This document shows, in pieces, positions 6,996-15,058 of a stretch of DNA of 19,442 bases; within the stretch, counting starts at the first letter, position 1, and each line of letters begins with the position of its first letter. Below the pieces are notes generated by a model that saw only the letters and a program-made list of their open reading frames with translations, ran no database searches and was not told the origin of the DNA. A program made the translations under genes and the position numbers. The stretch comes from Butyrivibrio sp. Its GTDB lineage: Bacteria; Bacillota; Clostridia; Lachnospirales; Lachnospiraceae. The stretch covers positions 1 through 19,442 of the forward strand of contig NZ_SVFW01000062.1 of the NCBI RefSeq assembly GCF_015056685.1. Reading direction: 5' to 3'.

Positions 6996-7412
6996 TCATC
7001 CAGCCCGTTTCTGTAGGTCCTTAATTATGCTGTCCTTTTTCTTTGTATCAGCAAACACACTGTAGTAATATACCCCTGCAAGAATCACATATGGAATCGT
7101 AAATGAGCGATATAAATCCAACCATCCTTGTATAGTTATAGTGTCAATGCAACTCACGATAAAAAGCATTACTGCTATCAGCACACATGCTAACAGATAT
7201 TGGATAACCATCATAGCCAGTGGGCTTACACTGTCAAAGAGCCCATGAAGGGATAAAACAACAGAGGCTATGATACAAATGGCAAGCATCATCAGCTCAT
7301 TCAAATTATTTGTCTGACCGCCAAAAATAATGTTGATGACAGCAGAAGAAACAGAAACCACTGTGTATGACACAAAAATCATTAAGGCTAAATTCTTAAA
7401 ATATTTTTTCAC
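6996..7412 (-). CDS. DUF3021 membrane protein, partner of the LytTR regulator
   Basis: 138 aa with four hydrophobic segments (about residues 9-29, 40-60, 66-90 and 107-123) and a lysine-rich cytoplasmic tail (KKKDSIIKDLQKRAG). DUF3021 proteins sit beside single-domain LytTR regulators and, in streptococcal pairs of this type such as HdrM/HdrR and BrsM/BrsR, the membrane protein inhibits the regulator. The start is a GTG at 7412 sharing its first base with the TAG stop of the LytTR gene (TAGTG), so translation is coupled. The signal it senses is unknown. Confidence 0.85.
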   Translation of the reverse strand: MKKYFKNLALMIFVSYTVVSVSSAVINIIFGGQTNNLNELMMLAICIIASVVLSLHGLFDSVSPLAMMVIQYLLACVLIAVMLFIVSCIDTITIQGWLDLYRSFTIPYVILAGVYYYSVFADTKKKDSIIKDLQKRAG

Positions 7413-7882
7413 TATACCATTCTCCGCATTTTCTGAAGATACTGATCAAATTCCTTCTTGTAGCTTCTGTTGACACAGATCCTCTCACCATTATCAAAAT
7501 AAGCATAAACCTTCATATTAAGATCTGGCTTTAACTGTTTTATTCTGAAAATGTTTATGAGATTAGACTTGGAAACTCTCACAAACCCATAGTTCCAAAG
7601 GAGCTCCTCACACTCTGCCAGTGTTTTCATAATACGATAGACCCCGGTCCCGGTGTACATAAAAAGTTTTCTGTCCACATAATCCAGGTAATATACCTCT
7701 TTGGGGTCAAGCAGTATCTCTTCTCCATTGTCAAGGTCATCATCTGCAGGTCTTCCCGAAAGAGATATTCTCTCGGACTGCACAATATCTATTATCTGTT
7801 TTATCTGTGGTCGCATATTTGAAAAATACAGATCCACATGCTCATTTGTATTATTCTTGTCTTCGAACAGGTTTAACTTCAT
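7412..7882 (-). CDS. LytTR-domain transcriptional regulator
   Basis: 156 aa. Residues 1-45 are a short N-terminal stretch without a receiver domain; about 50-150 is a LytTR DNA-binding domain, with ILLDPKEVYYLDYVDRKLFMYT, then FVRVSKSNLINIFRIKQLKP and ICVNRSYKKEFDQYL. Stand-alone LytTR proteins are controlled by a membrane partner, here the DUF3021 protein encoded next. It starts 8 bases after the hydrolase stop, so the three genes form one unit. A phased direct repeat upstream of the hydrolase is its likely binding site, giving autoregulation. Confidence 0.9.
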   Translation of the reverse strand: MKLNLFEDKNNTNEHVDLYFSNMRPQIKQIIDIVQSERISLSGRPADDDLDNGEEILLDPKEVYYLDYVDRKLFMYTGTGVYRIMKTLAECEELLWNYGFVRVSKSNLINIFRIKQLKPDLNMKVYAYFDNGERICVNRSYKKEFDQYLQKMRRMV

Positions 7883-7890
7883 ACTTACTT

Positions 7891-8853
7891 TTACAATCCG
7901 GCACCGACAAGGAAAGTTTCAACATATTCCATATATCCATCCGGATCATCTATAACTCCTTCGATATGTGCACTGTTTACATAAGCAATGCTCTTTTCTG
8001 AGCTGCCAACATTTTCATATACTTCCTCAACCTTTTCAGGAAGGCAGACTGTATCCTTTTGTGAAACAAATATGAGTGTAGGCAGCTGATCATTTTCTAC
8101 AACCTTGATTGTATCACCATCATTCCAGTTGATGCGATAAAAAATCTTTGAATATAGCTTACCTGCTTCTGTAAGATAGGATGTCACAAATGACTCCATT
8201 TCCTCCGGATCATCATCTGCAATCACACTTCTGATCATGTATTCCATTCCCGGAACAGGACTGTCACAGATAACTGCATCCGCTGCTTCTACTGTTCCAG
8301 GTGTTACGTTTGATGCATAAATTGCTGTGGCCTGTGCCCCCATTGACTGTCCATGAACAATAACCTCTGAACTTCCAAGTTCTTCTCTGGCATACCTTAC
8401 AAGCGCCTTTATATCACGGAGCTCATGAATCCCAAAGGTTACCTTATCATCCGGATTTAATCCATGACCTCTGTCATCAAAAGCAATTACGTTATAACCT
8501 CTTTCGATATACTGCTGTGCAAGAGGATATGTGCTTACTCTGTCGCCACCTGCTCCGTGCACAAGTACTACACACTTATCGCTGTCCATATCAAAAAAGG
8601 TTCCGGGAACAACATTGCCATCCTCTGCTGTAACAGAAATCTCTTTGCCCTGATTGCCGGCGTTAAAACCGTCAAGGTCAAATCCGTACTTTGCCAGCTG
8701 CTTAACCGAGTTGCCCTGAGTATCATTGTTTTTATTCTGATAAAACACGCCATCAGTAACCAGCTTGGCCATTCCAACAGTTCCTGTGACTATCAGTACA
8801 GCAACTACTCCTAATATGATTTTAACCACCCTGCCAATTATATTTCTTTTCAC
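7891..8853 (-). CDS. Membrane-anchored alpha/beta hydrolase
   Basis: 320 aa from a GTG at 8853, nine bases after GGGAG. One N-terminal membrane segment (about residues 7-28) is followed by an extracytoplasmic alpha/beta hydrolase domain. The oxyanion-side motif is HGAGG (99-103), the nucleophile is S170 in GQSMGA, the acid is probably the Asp in SQKD and the base the His in SAHIEG. Proteins of this plan are annotated as serine aminopeptidase-like or lysophospholipase-like hydrolases; the substrate is unknown. As first gene of the LytTR-DUF3021 operon it may act on the cell surface in an envelope or stress response. Confidence 0.88.
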   Translation of the reverse strand: MKRNIIGRVVKIILGVVAVLIVTGTVGMAKLVTDGVFYQNKNNDTQGNSVKQLAKYGFDLDGFNAGNQGKEISVTAEDGNVVPGTFFDMDSDKCVVLVHGAGGDRVSTYPLAQQYIERGYNVIAFDDRGHGLNPDDKVTFGIHELRDIKALVRYAREELGSSEVIVHGQSMGAQATAIYASNVTPGTVEAADAVICDSPVPGMEYMIRSVIADDDPEEMESFVTSYLTEAGKLYSKIFYRINWNDGDTIKVVENDQLPTLIFVSQKDTVCLPEKVEEVYENVGSSEKSIAYVNSAHIEGVIDDPDGYMEYVETFLVGAGL

Positions 8854-8887
8854 TTGTTTGTACTCCCTTTCTTAAGATGTTTTTACT

Positions 8888-8955
8888 TTATCAAAAACAC
8901 GCTTCTCATATCTTAAGATTTGCATAAGTTGCATTTTCTGATGTATAAGGTGCAA
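8888..8955 (-). promoter_or_regulatory. Hydrolase-LytTR operon promoter with phased LytTR-type direct repeats
   Basis: On the minus strand -10 TGATAA (8888-8893) and a weak -35 TTAAGA (8911-8916) are 17 bp apart. Directly upstream lie two 14-bp direct repeats, plus-strand TGCATAAGTTGCAT (8921-8934) and TGTATAAGGTGCAA (8942-8955), matching at 11 of 14 positions and offset by exactly 21 bp. LytTR dimers bind two repeats on one helix face about 21-22 bp apart next to a weak -35 box, which is what is seen. Confidence 0.65.
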
Positions 8956-8997
8956 TTAATATCATCATGTAACAAAGACAAGATCTTTTTTTACATT

Positions 8998-9234
8998 TTA
9001 GGCAAAAGAAAAAGACGTATAAACCATATGGTCTATACGCCCTTCGTTTCTATCAATCCAAGCTATTTGTTTTACCGCTTCTTACCCGGTTATTACTTTT
9101 ATGTCCGGAACATCCTTTAACAACAACACCGGAAATGCTTTCTTGTACTTTTTCTTGTGGAAGTGCCTAAAATCCACTCTCATTTTCATGTCATGTACTT
9201 CGCAATTGGTGCAGGTGCTTATTCCATTATCAAA
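8998..9234 (-). pseudogene. Possible interrupted small gene, unrecognised
   Basis: One minus-strand frame has protein-like content on both sides of a single TAA (9082-9084). Before it: FDNGISTCTNCEVHD then MKMRVDFRHFHKKKYKKAFP and VLLLKDVPDIKVITG; after it: EAVKQIAWIDRNEGRIDH, ending at TAA 8998-9000. The C-x-x-C near the front suggests a zinc site. Methionines at 9189 and 9183 lack a good ribosome site. The second half overlaps a terminator-like hairpin, which argues against it being coding. I do not recognise the family. The rest of the 8956-9270 gap shows nothing else clear. Confidence 0.3.
9006..9041 (-). terminator. Terminator downstream of azlCD
   Basis: A near-perfect 24-bp palindrome (9016-9039), CGTATA-A/G-ACCATATGGT-C/T-TATACG, is followed on the minus strand by TCTTTTTCTTTT. 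It lies about 230 bases after the azlD stop. The stem is AT-rich, so its strength is uncertain. Confidence 0.55.
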
Positions 9235-9270
9235 TCAAAACATTTAGAAATATTTAAAAAGCTCACTTTA

Positions 9271-9597
9271 TCACATGCATCTTAACATAATCATATACGC
9301 AGCAGTTCCGACTATAATGCTGATAAATGTATTGTGCTTCCTCTTATAACTTGCTACAACAACAGCAACTGCAATAATCCCGGGAATTCCTATTCCGATA
9401 GGATTACTCTTCGCCCCTTTCAAGCAGTATACGATAAGCACAGCCATGATTGCTGATGGAAGAATCTGCCCAAGGCGCTGCATCCATTCCGGCATACTGC
9501 GTCCGCCTCTGAAAAGAACAAATGGCAGCGCCCTAAGTCCAAAGGTGATTAGCGCTGACATTACTATTGCCAATAAAATATACCATGATCTCATCAT
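9271..9597 (-). CDS. azlD: AzlD, small subunit of branched-chain amino-acid exporter
   Basis: 108 aa with about four hydrophobic segments and the family pattern TFGLRALPFVLFRGGRSMPEWMQRLGQILPSA near the N-terminus. AzlD works with AzlC in the membrane to export branched-chain amino acids and their toxic analogues. It begins with two ATG codons; the first overlaps the azlC stop as ATGA, typical for this pair. The length is normal. Confidence 0.92.
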   Translation of the reverse strand: MMRSWYILLAIVMSALITFGLRALPFVLFRGGRSMPEWMQRLGQILPSAIMAVLIVYCLKGAKSNPIGIGIPGIIAVAVVVASYKRKHNTFISIIVGTAAYMIMLRCM

Positions 9598-10283
9598 TCT
9601 ACTGCCACCTGCTTTCTTGAGTTATACCAAACTAGCAGCATTGAAACAATGATAAGAGCCGGAAGCATAAACTGATTCTCTCCAAATATTAAGAGGCTGA
9701 TAATTCCCACAGCCAATCCAGCCAATGCCGGTTTATGAGTATCTGCCTTTTCCCACTGATCTATAAAAATGATTACAAACAATGCAGTCATAGAGAAATC
9801 AATGCCTTCCATTGAAAACGGAATTATCTGCCCCAGGACTCCGCCAATAACAGCTCCTGTCATCCAATAGCAACGTGATAAGAACGCCACCCAGAACATA
9901 ACCGGCTTCTTCTCTGCATCTTTCAACTCCAACGTGCAGTTCACAGCATATGTCTCATCGGTCATAGTATGGATCATGTACGGCTTTTTCCATCCCATAC
10001 TACTGAACTCATCAACAAACGACAGGCTATAAAAAGTCTGCCTACTGTTCATGAAAAGAGCTGTTATCATTATCGTAAGTATTGATGCTCCCGCCGAAAG
10101 CAACGTAGTCAAAACAAACTGAAAAGCTCCAGTATATACAGACAGGCTGACAAGGAGTGAGTAATACCATTCAAACCCCGACTCTTCCATCAGGATTCCA
10201 TAGGCCATACTCACAAAAAGATAACTGCACATGATTGGTATTGACTTTATAAACGCATATTTAAAGAGCTGTTTCTTATCCAC
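9594..10283 (-). CDS. azlC: AzlC, branched-chain amino-acid export permease
   Basis: 229 aa, polytopic, with the family hallmarks SVYTGAFQFVLTTLL and MNSRQTFYSLSF near residues 50-90 and HTMTDETYAV near 105. AzlC is the larger subunit of the AzlCD exporter (LIV-E family). The start is a GTG at 10283 four bases after the stop of the upstream Cys-motif gene, whose last codons (AAGGAA) supply the ribosome site, so the genes are tightly coupled. Together with the two small proteins this forms a four-gene unit that ends at the hairpin at 9006-9041. Confidence 0.93.
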   Translation of the reverse strand: MDKKQLFKYAFIKSIPIMCSYLFVSMAYGILMEESGFEWYYSLLVSLSVYTGAFQFVLTTLLSAGASILTIMITALFMNSRQTFYSLSFVDEFSSMGWKKPYMIHTMTDETYAVNCTLELKDAEKKPVMFWVAFLSRCYWMTGAVIGGVLGQIIPFSMEGIDFSMTALFVIIFIDQWEKADTHKPALAGLAVGIISLLIFGENQFMLPALIIVSMLLVWYNSRKQVAVE

Positions 10284-10287
10284 CTAT

Positions 10288-10515
10288 TTACAATTCCTTC
10301 TTGAAAATCTGTTCACAAAGTCTATAGTCAGCCGACACTTCTATAAAAGACCTGTTACCATTGATGTAATCTGTATATGCCGTCTCAGCGTCTTTTCCAT
10401 GGAACACCTTACAAAGTCCGCACATATCGCAATCTGCAATACATGGAAACCTCTCTTTTATATATGTTCTGCGCTCTTCAGTTGTAGAGTCTTTTATCTC
10501 AGGTGCATTTAACAT
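10288..10515 (-). CDS. 75-aa protein with CX3CX2CX2C motif, paralogue of its neighbour
   Basis: 75 aa from the ATG at 10515, nine bases after AGAGGA. Motif layout: a charged start with IKDSTTEERRTYIKERF, then C25-x3-C29-x2-C32-x2-C35, then AYTDYINGNRSFIEVSADY. The adjacent gene has the same length and the same order of motifs, so the two arose by duplication. Four closely spaced cysteines suggest a metal or iron-sulfur site, but this is inference; I recall similar unnamed proteins in Clostridia and no function. No membrane segment, so it is probably cytoplasmic. It runs almost directly into azlC. Confidence 0.75.
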   Translation of the reverse strand: MLNAPEIKDSTTEERRTYIKERFPCIADCDMCGLCKVFHGKDAETAYTDYINGNRSFIEVSADYRLCEQIFKKEL

Positions 10516-10529
10516 AAGTACATATCCTC

Positions 10530-10757
10530 TCAATGAATCTGCCTGTCCTGGCGATACTTTTCCATGTATTCCATGTTTATCTCGCGGATTTCCTTTTTGC
10601 CATCAATATAGTCCTGATAAATATCCCAGGGACTTCCCCCGCCAAGCCAACAAGATGAGCAATTCTCGCAGCCGCCACCGCAATCGAGAGAGTTTTTCAC
10701 AATCTGCTCCCTCTCTTCTCTTGTTGTATCCTTGATCAGAATTGATTTTCTTTCCAT
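10530..10757 (-). CDS. 75-aa protein with CX3CX2CX2C motif, first of a paralogous pair
   Basis: 75 aa from the ATG at 10757, eight bases after AAGGAGG. ILIKDTTREEREQIVKN leads into C26-x3-C30-x2-C33-x2-C36, a WLGGGSPW turn and IYQDYIDGKKEIREINMEY. The cysteine spacing is identical to that of the downstream paralogue, which begins 14 bases after this stop. It resembles compact metal- or cluster-binding proteins; unlike zinc ribbons, all four cysteines fall within 11 residues. The role is unknown; the gene order suggests it works with, or controls, the AzlCD exporter. Confidence 0.78.
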   Translation of the reverse strand: MERKSILIKDTTREEREQIVKNSLDCGGGCENCSSCWLGGGSPWDIYQDYIDGKKEIREINMEYMEKYRQDRQIH

Positions 10758-10772
10758 TAGCACCGCCCTCCT

Positions 10773-10789
10773 TAGGCTAATGATGCCTA
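10773..10789 (-). promoter_or_regulatory. Short hairpin abutting the ribosome site of the Cys-motif operon
   Basis: A perfect 5-bp inverted repeat (TAGGC-N7-GCCTA) ends directly at the AAGGAGG ribosome site of the first small gene. It could modulate initiation, but a 5-bp stem is weak. The 92-bp gap to the peptidase gene also has AT-rich AATCAATT/AATTGATT inverted copies and no convincing promoter. Confidence 0.25.
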
Positions 10790-10849
10790 TTCACTCCTTT
10801 AATCAATTTTAACTGAAATTAAATCAATTGATAACACACCCCTAGATAC

Positions 10850-12085
10850 TCATTTGCACTCAAGGCAATAGTCCAATTCAACATCTTTGTATATACTCTC
10901 AGGAGACCACGCTATATATTTATCTACAGGAACACCTTTGTGAGCCAGTCCCTTTCCGCCATCGATGCGTTTATCCCTTGAAGTAGGATAAATCAGGCCA
11001 AAGTCATCAAACCGAACCACAGAGCAGTTTGAATAATCGGTAATACCCATGGTTGGTCTTCCTACTACTGTTACTTTAGGAGAAAAAGACATTACTTCGA
11101 CGAAGGCATCTCCGGAAGATGCGCATCTTTCGTCAGTGATGATAAACACCCTTTCAGGATAAGCTCTACCGGTTATTCCGTCCATAAACTCATCTTCGCT
11201 TTCTATAAAACCTTTTCCCATGTTCTCGGTATTATCAACTACCATTTTATCAAGCATCGGCGCCATGTCTTCAGGTGGATTTTCACCCAACATATCTCTC
11301 AGAAGCTTAATTCGGTCCTTGCAATTTCTCAAGGAATAATTGACTTCAATTGGATACTCAGCTTTGTAATAATCAGTAATTTCTTTTCCCTCAGGGAAAC
11401 AATACTCCAAAAGTGGCACAAACGCAGAATCTGCGCCTCCTCCATTTCCCCGAACATCTACAATGAGTTTTTTACAGTTATCAAGAGCGTTCTTACAATC
11501 GGTATACAGCTGATTGATTGCATCCAGATCCGCAAAATCATTCAACCTGAGATAAAGAGTATTGTCCTGATATTCTTTGAAGGAATACTTGGCTTCGTCT
11601 TTTCCTTTAGAGTCATGGATAATGGAAACTCCTTCTCTTGTACCGTCCTGATGAACGACAGTAACAAGCTTATAAAACTTCAGTACGGTTGGCCACATCA
11701 TACCCTGGCGTTCATCAGACTTCTCCATAAGTATCTGGCTTTCTTTATGCGCAATAGCTGTTATTGATTCACCGTCAACTGCAGTAATTCTATCTCCTGG
11801 AACAAGACCCGTATCAGCATTTGCCTTTGTTACGTACAGCTCATCGCCTAGCCTCATCACCGAAAAACCTATTGATCCCAGCGTCGCATCTACAAAGTCC
11901 AGATGTCCCTCTAGTCCAAAAGTTGCCAGATACTCCTGGACAACATGAAGGAACTCCATACGTTCCATGTCATCTGAAATCTTACTTTGGAATACCTGAT
12001 AATCTCCTGCTCCAAAATCCTTACAGGTAGCGGAATCTTCTTTCATAATTGAAATTATTTCTTGAAATATCTCTGTATAAGTCAT
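10850..12085 (-). CDS. S41-family (C-terminal processing type) peptidase, apparently cytoplasmic
   Basis: 411 aa from an ATG five bases or fewer behind GGGGAGG. About residues 65-110 look like a PDZ-type segment (ADTGLVPGDRITAVDGES). The S41 core follows: LIVDVRGNGGGADSA, then DERCASSGDAFVE with the nucleophile at Ser323 or Ser324, and the late segment THKGVPVD-like GLAHKGVPVDKYI. S41 peptidases cleave protein C-termini using a Ser-Lys or Ser-tetrad site. There is no signal peptide or membrane segment, unlike most CtpA-type enzymes, so the target is probably intracellular or the protein is a tricorn-core or IRBP-like relative. Confidence 0.85.
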   Translation of the reverse strand: MTYTEIFQEIISIMKEDSATCKDFGAGDYQVFQSKISDDMERMEFLHVVQEYLATFGLEGHLDFVDATLGSIGFSVMRLGDELYVTKANADTGLVPGDRITAVDGESITAIAHKESQILMEKSDERQGMMWPTVLKFYKLVTVVHQDGTREGVSIIHDSKGKDEAKYSFKEYQDNTLYLRLNDFADLDAINQLYTDCKNALDNCKKLIVDVRGNGGGADSAFVPLLEYCFPEGKEITDYYKAEYPIEVNYSLRNCKDRIKLLRDMLGENPPEDMAPMLDKMVVDNTENMGKGFIESEDEFMDGITGRAYPERVFIITDERCASSGDAFVEVMSFSPKVTVVGRPTMGITDYSNCSVVRFDDFGLIYPTSRDKRIDGGKGLAHKGVPVDKYIAWSPESIYKDVELDYCLECK

Positions 12086-12132
12086 TGCCTCCCCTTTTAT
12101 ACTGTTAGAGTATTATCCTGGAAGTTATATTT

Positions 12133-12381
12133 TTAATGTCCTTCAATGTTGTCTGGAAAAGGCGCATCACCATACACTGTTATGATATAACTTCCATCTT
12201 CATTTTCTAGTTCGCAATACTTGTATTTTGCATCAAATATGTGGTCCACTTCATCTTCAGCCATAGCTGAATTGAATGTGACCTTGGACTCACACTCGAC
12301 ATGGTTGCCTGTTCCAGAAGTGTTTCCGGTAAAAGAATGTGCGTCAACAATAGTGGCCTCTTCATGCTTTCTGCCCTTCAG
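12133..12381 (-). other. Unstarted small ORF, acidic, possible pseudogene
   Basis: An 82-codon frame follows an in-frame TAG (12385-12387) and ends at TAA 12133-12135. Its content is protein-like: EEATIVDAHSFTGNTSGTGN, then CESKVTFNSAMAEDEVDHIF, then KYKYCELENEDGSYIITVYG and DAPFPDNIEGH. The only early initiator is a CTG at 12381 inside the end of the HD gene; the in-frame ATG comes at codon 40. A well-placed ATG (12365) sits in another frame, so one extra base after it could have broken an original start. I do not recognise the family. It fills the 276-bp gap between the HD gene and the peptidase gene. Confidence 0.4.
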
Positions 12382-12934
12382 TTTCTATTTTTTCTAACGT
12401 ATCATCAAGAATTGCTTTTCTAAGATCTGTGAGCCACTCTGAAAAAGAAACCGTGTCAAATGCATATGTCTTATTAAGCTCATACTCGTTTTCAGACCAG
12501 GTATCGATTGGAGACTCATTATGCTGGATCAAAGCCTCAAGCTTATCCAACGACTTGTACAGCTTAGCTTCTTTCGTCTCCTGCGCATCCATTTCTTTAT
12601 ACAGAGCCGCTATATCATCCGATAATTCCTTGGGAAGAGACTTGACCCACTGATCCAGAAGAGAATCCTCAACTTCCCTGTCAGCGTCAGTCTTAATGAA
12701 TGTAGGAATATCACCGGTAAAGCACTCTCCAAGGTCATGAATAAGACACATATCAACAACTTTATCAATATCCAGTTCTTTAAACTCGTGTCTTAAGAGA
12801 AATGCCATAAGTGATATACGCCAGCTGTGCTCTGCAACGCTCTCTGTCCTGCGCTTCGTTGTTGTGCAGTGACGAGGTGTGTCTTTTAACCTCTCAGCCA
12901 CATGTAAAATCTCCAAATACTCCCTTGCATTCAT
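12362..12934 (-). CDS. HD-domain protein, YfbR/HDDC2-like 5'-deoxynucleotidase
   Basis: 190 aa. The start is the ATG at 12934, eight bases after AGGAGG; the frame stays open far upstream into the glucosidase gene, but that part is out-of-frame shadow. Metal ligands of the HD superfamily are visible: H36 in SVAEHSWR, H66-D67 in CLIHDLGE and a later Asp in YKSLDKLEA. The pattern S-V-A-E-H-S-W-R...H-D-L-G-E...T-G-D-I-P is that of the HD_3 group, whose members YfbR and HDDC2 remove phosphate from deoxynucleoside 5'-monophosphates. It is cytoplasmic and begins 55 bases after the GH31 gene. Confidence 0.88.
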   Translation of the reverse strand: MNAREYLEILHVAERLKDTPRHCTTTKRRTESVAEHSWRISLMAFLLRHEFKELDIDKVVDMCLIHDLGECFTGDIPTFIKTDADREVEDSLLDQWVKSLPKELSDDIAALYKEMDAQETKEAKLYKSLDKLEALIQHNESPIDTWSENEYELNKTYAFDTVSFSEWLTDLRKAILDDTLEKIETEGQKA

Positions 12935-12989
12935 ACCTCTTCCTCCTCTGTTTTGATAAACACTAAAACTGAAATATAATCCTATATAA

Positions 12990-14948
12990 TCACCTGGAAA
13001 TACCGTCATCTGTAAACAGCTCATATGCGCTATTGTCACAGTCATAGCATTCATAACTAATGTTATTGTAATCAATCTGTTCTGTTCTGCCTGCAGGTAC
13101 TGCAAGGGGAAGTGCGTGACCTTTTTTGATAAACACCAGCACTTCATTGAGGGCAGCATCAACATAGTGATGCCCCTTTGATATGATCTCAACATCATAA
13201 TCGTTATAGCTTCTAAATCTGCACAGCTTCATGTCTTCCGGGAGATATACGTATCTGCCGTTAGCATTTTGTTTATATACAGGTGCAACCATAATGCTCT
13301 CGCCCACAAAAAGCTGGTCCTCTACTTCGTAAGCCATTTCATCATCCGGATAATCAAAACATACAGGTCTGAACAGCATTTCGTCGTTATTTACTGCCTT
13401 CATGAACTCTGAATAAAGGTACGGAATCAGCGCGTATCTGAGCCTAAGAATGTTTTTAAAGCTCTCTTTGTCAGTAAATCTGTAGAATTCCTGTCTTCTG
13501 GTACCTTCTGCGGAATGATTTCTGAAAAGAGGCGTGAAAATACCAAATTCAGCCCATCTCATAAGCAGGTCTTCTGTGACATCAGCTCCAAAGCCCCCAA
13601 CATCAGCGCCACTATAGATAAATCCACACATATTGAGCGCCGGCATCTGCTGGATATTAAGCAGTAAATGACTCCACCAGGATTTGTTGTCGCCACACCA
13701 TACGCCACCATATCGATGCATTCCTATATATGATGACCTCGAGAACATGAGAATTCTTTTATCTGGTGAAAGTCTCTCAAATGCCTCACCTGCAGCTCTT
13801 GTCATATTATAGCCAAATAAGTTGTGGACTTTATCATGGCGATATCTCTTACCTTTATATTCGTGATAAAACCTCCTGTAATCCTCTTCGTTGTTTGCAA
13901 GTCCCCCAACTATATCCTGAAATTTAAAGAAGGAGCTTATATCCAGATTTTTCCCCTCTAGCTCTTTTATCTGCTCGAAGACCTCTTTCAAATGGTCCTC
14001 GGTATAAAAAATAGCCGGTTCATTCATGTCATTCCAAAAGCCGTCGATTCCATAGTCCAAAAGAACTTTATATTTCTCGCCAAACCATTTTCTGGCATCC
14101 TCGTTAAGGAAGTCAGGGAAATGCACTTTTCCGGGCCAAACCGCAGCAACAAGGTTCTCTCCATTTTCTTTTTTGCAAAAGAAATTATTCTTTACCCCTT
14201 CTTCATAGACGTCATATCCTTCTTCAATCTTCACTCCCGCGTCAATGATCGGGACAAGATGTATGTTTCTATCAGCCATTTCCTTCACAAATGCACTAAA
14301 ATCAGGAAATCTCTCATCGCTGACAGTGAAGTCCTTGTATCTTTCCATATAGTCGATGTCCAGGTACACGCTATCGATGGGAATATCCAGCTCATCGTAC
14401 TTGTCAACGACTTCCCTTACCTGGTCTTCATTCATGTAGCTCCATCTGCTCTGGCCAAATCCAAAGGCCCACCTTGGAGGAATATAGCTCTTTCCTATTA
14501 TTCCGCGGAACTCTTTTACGATCTTTAAGATGCTCTCGCCTTCTATCACGTAAACATAGGCATCGAAGTCCTCAAAAGCAATGGAAAAAACGTCCTTATC
14601 CGTATATCCTATATCAAAAGAGACCCTGCCAGGCGTATCAACATACATTCCGAAGCCTTTTCCGTTTCCCCAGATAACAAAGAAATTCTGAGCGGCATAA
14701 AGAGATCTTTTGTCTTCTGTATGATTGGGATCATCAGAGCAATTGCTGACGTAGATATATCCTCTTTTATTTATTCCGCGGACTGTTTCACCAAGTCCGA
14801 AAACACGGTCTTTTGCACCCATATTATATTTCAGTTCATTTTTCCCCTGAACTCTTTCAAAATATGGAATTTCTTTTTCTTCATTGGCAAAGGAAACTAC
14901 CACTGAATCTGTTTCTATCGGATTACCAATTTTATACTTTCTGACCAT
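12990..14948 (-). CDS. Glycoside hydrolase family 31 alpha-glucosidase
   Basis: 652 aa. The ATG at 14948 follows AGGAGG at slightly long spacing; upstream frame residues run into the promoter. The N-terminal beta domain includes the galactose-mutarotase-like part (KDRVFGLGETVRGINKRG). The barrel carries WAFGFGQSRWSY, the nucleophile D307 in W-N-D-M-N-E, and the acid/base D449 in G-A-D-V-G-G-F, followed by FTPLFRNHS. It should release alpha-linked glucose (or xylose) from oligosaccharide ends. No signal peptide is present, so it acts inside the cell on imported or stored sugar. No sugar transporter is next to it. Confidence 0.94.
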   Translation of the reverse strand: MVRKYKIGNPIETDSVVVSFANEEKEIPYFERVQGKNELKYNMGAKDRVFGLGETVRGINKRGYIYVSNCSDDPNHTEDKRSLYAAQNFFVIWGNGKGFGMYVDTPGRVSFDIGYTDKDVFSIAFEDFDAYVYVIEGESILKIVKEFRGIIGKSYIPPRWAFGFGQSRWSYMNEDQVREVVDKYDELDIPIDSVYLDIDYMERYKDFTVSDERFPDFSAFVKEMADRNIHLVPIIDAGVKIEEGYDVYEEGVKNNFFCKKENGENLVAAVWPGKVHFPDFLNEDARKWFGEKYKVLLDYGIDGFWNDMNEPAIFYTEDHLKEVFEQIKELEGKNLDISSFFKFQDIVGGLANNEEDYRRFYHEYKGKRYRHDKVHNLFGYNMTRAAGEAFERLSPDKRILMFSRSSYIGMHRYGGVWCGDNKSWWSHLLLNIQQMPALNMCGFIYSGADVGGFGADVTEDLLMRWAEFGIFTPLFRNHSAEGTRRQEFYRFTDKESFKNILRLRYALIPYLYSEFMKAVNNDEMLFRPVCFDYPDDEMAYEVEDQLFVGESIMVAPVYKQNANGRYVYLPEDMKLCRFRSYNDYDVEIISKGHHYVDAALNEVLVFIKKGHALPLAVPAGRTEQIDYNNISYECYDCDNSAYELFTDDGISR

Positions 14949-14999
14949 TATCCCTTTACTCCTCCTACTGTGATTCCCTGTTTCATCTGGGTTTGAGCG

Positions 15000-15027
15000 A
15001 TTATATACACCACTATACAAAATTCAA
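15000..15027 (-). promoter_or_regulatory. GH31 gene promoter
   Basis: On the minus strand -35 TTGAAT (15022-15027), a 16-bp spacer and -10 TATAAT (15000-15005), about 50 bases before the glucosidase start. It is divergent from the Nif11-peptide promoter 32 bp away. Confidence 0.65.
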
Positions 15028-15058
15028 TTTTTTTCTGCAATTCATAATTGGAAACCAG

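Noticed and set aside
13992..14528. 178-aa plus-strand open frame
   Set aside because: It lies entirely antisense to the GH31 gene, whose motifs and frame are unmistakable; no ribosome site precedes it.
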